Below are positions 5,293 to 5,305 of a DNA stretch of 5,305 nt, one piece after another; the first letter of the stretch is position 1; each line of letters starts with the position of its first letter. The stretch lies in assembly GCA_003243865.1 (NCBI GenBank), contig QHBQ01000320.1, positions 1 to 5,305 of the forward strand, read 5' to 3'. Source of the DNA: Candidatus Chloroheliales bacterium. GTDB taxonomy: Bacteria; Chloroflexota; Chloroflexia; QHBQ01. The notes under the pieces are model-generated. The model was given only the letters and a program-made list of their open reading frames with translations. It did not search any database and had not been told where the DNA came from. A program made the position numbers and the translations under genes.

Positions 5293-5294
5293 TG

Positions 5295-5300
5295 AAGGAG
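5295..5300 (+). promoter_or_regulatory. Shine-Dalgarno of the next rightward gene
   Basis: AAGGAG is followed by only five bases (AGCAG) before the window ends, so the start codon is expected within a few bases beyond 5305. With the promoter at 5217-5245 this marks a complete 5' leader of about 55 nt. Confidence 0.65.
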
Positions 5301-5305
5301 AGCAG

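Overview
The window is GC-rich bacterial DNA with one large complete gene, a partial divergent gene at the left edge, and two repeat-filled intergenic regions. No phylogenetic marker is present. The style of the intergenic DNA (hairpins made of GGTACT/GGAATG hexamers, GC-rich palindromes ending in CCCCTACA, runs of ATCCG-type units, TTCCGC tandem units) is what I associate with Chloroflexota such as Roseiflexus/Chloroflexus relatives. That assignment is inference from memory, of moderate to low confidence.

Layout. 1-115 (minus): the first 38 codons of a small protein resembling the N-terminus of XRE/HTH-type regulator or antitoxin-like proteins. It has a Shine-Dalgarno and, further upstream, an exact consensus sigma70-type promoter (TTGACA, 17 bp, TATAAT) with a small inverted repeat over the -10. 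195-480: divergent intergenic region holding a composite repeat (about 232-325), a small palindrome (357-377), and a plausible promoter and RBS for the rightward gene. 486-4436 (plus): a 1316-residue single-polypeptide restriction-modification enzyme of the Eco57I-like type IIG class, with an N-terminal PD-(D/E)XK nuclease, a central gamma-class N6-adenine methyltransferase (DPAMGSGHF, NPPY) and a C-terminal TaqI-like specificity domain. 4437-5210: about 770 bp with no credible gene, packed with at least five repeat families. 5217-5305: a consensus promoter, a 5'-UTR hairpin and an AAGGAG ribosome-binding site for a rightward gene that must start just beyond the window.

Function. The type IIG enzyme would by itself cut unmodified foreign DNA and methylate the host's copy of the same site, so no partner gene is needed here. 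The left-edge HTH-like gene is divergent, and nothing in the sequence ties it to the enzyme. The most unusual feature is that the enzyme gene is bracketed by inverted copies of a roughly 90-bp two-part repeat. Its hairpin arms are built from two interchangeable hexamer families, and the upstream copy is a hybrid of the two downstream types.
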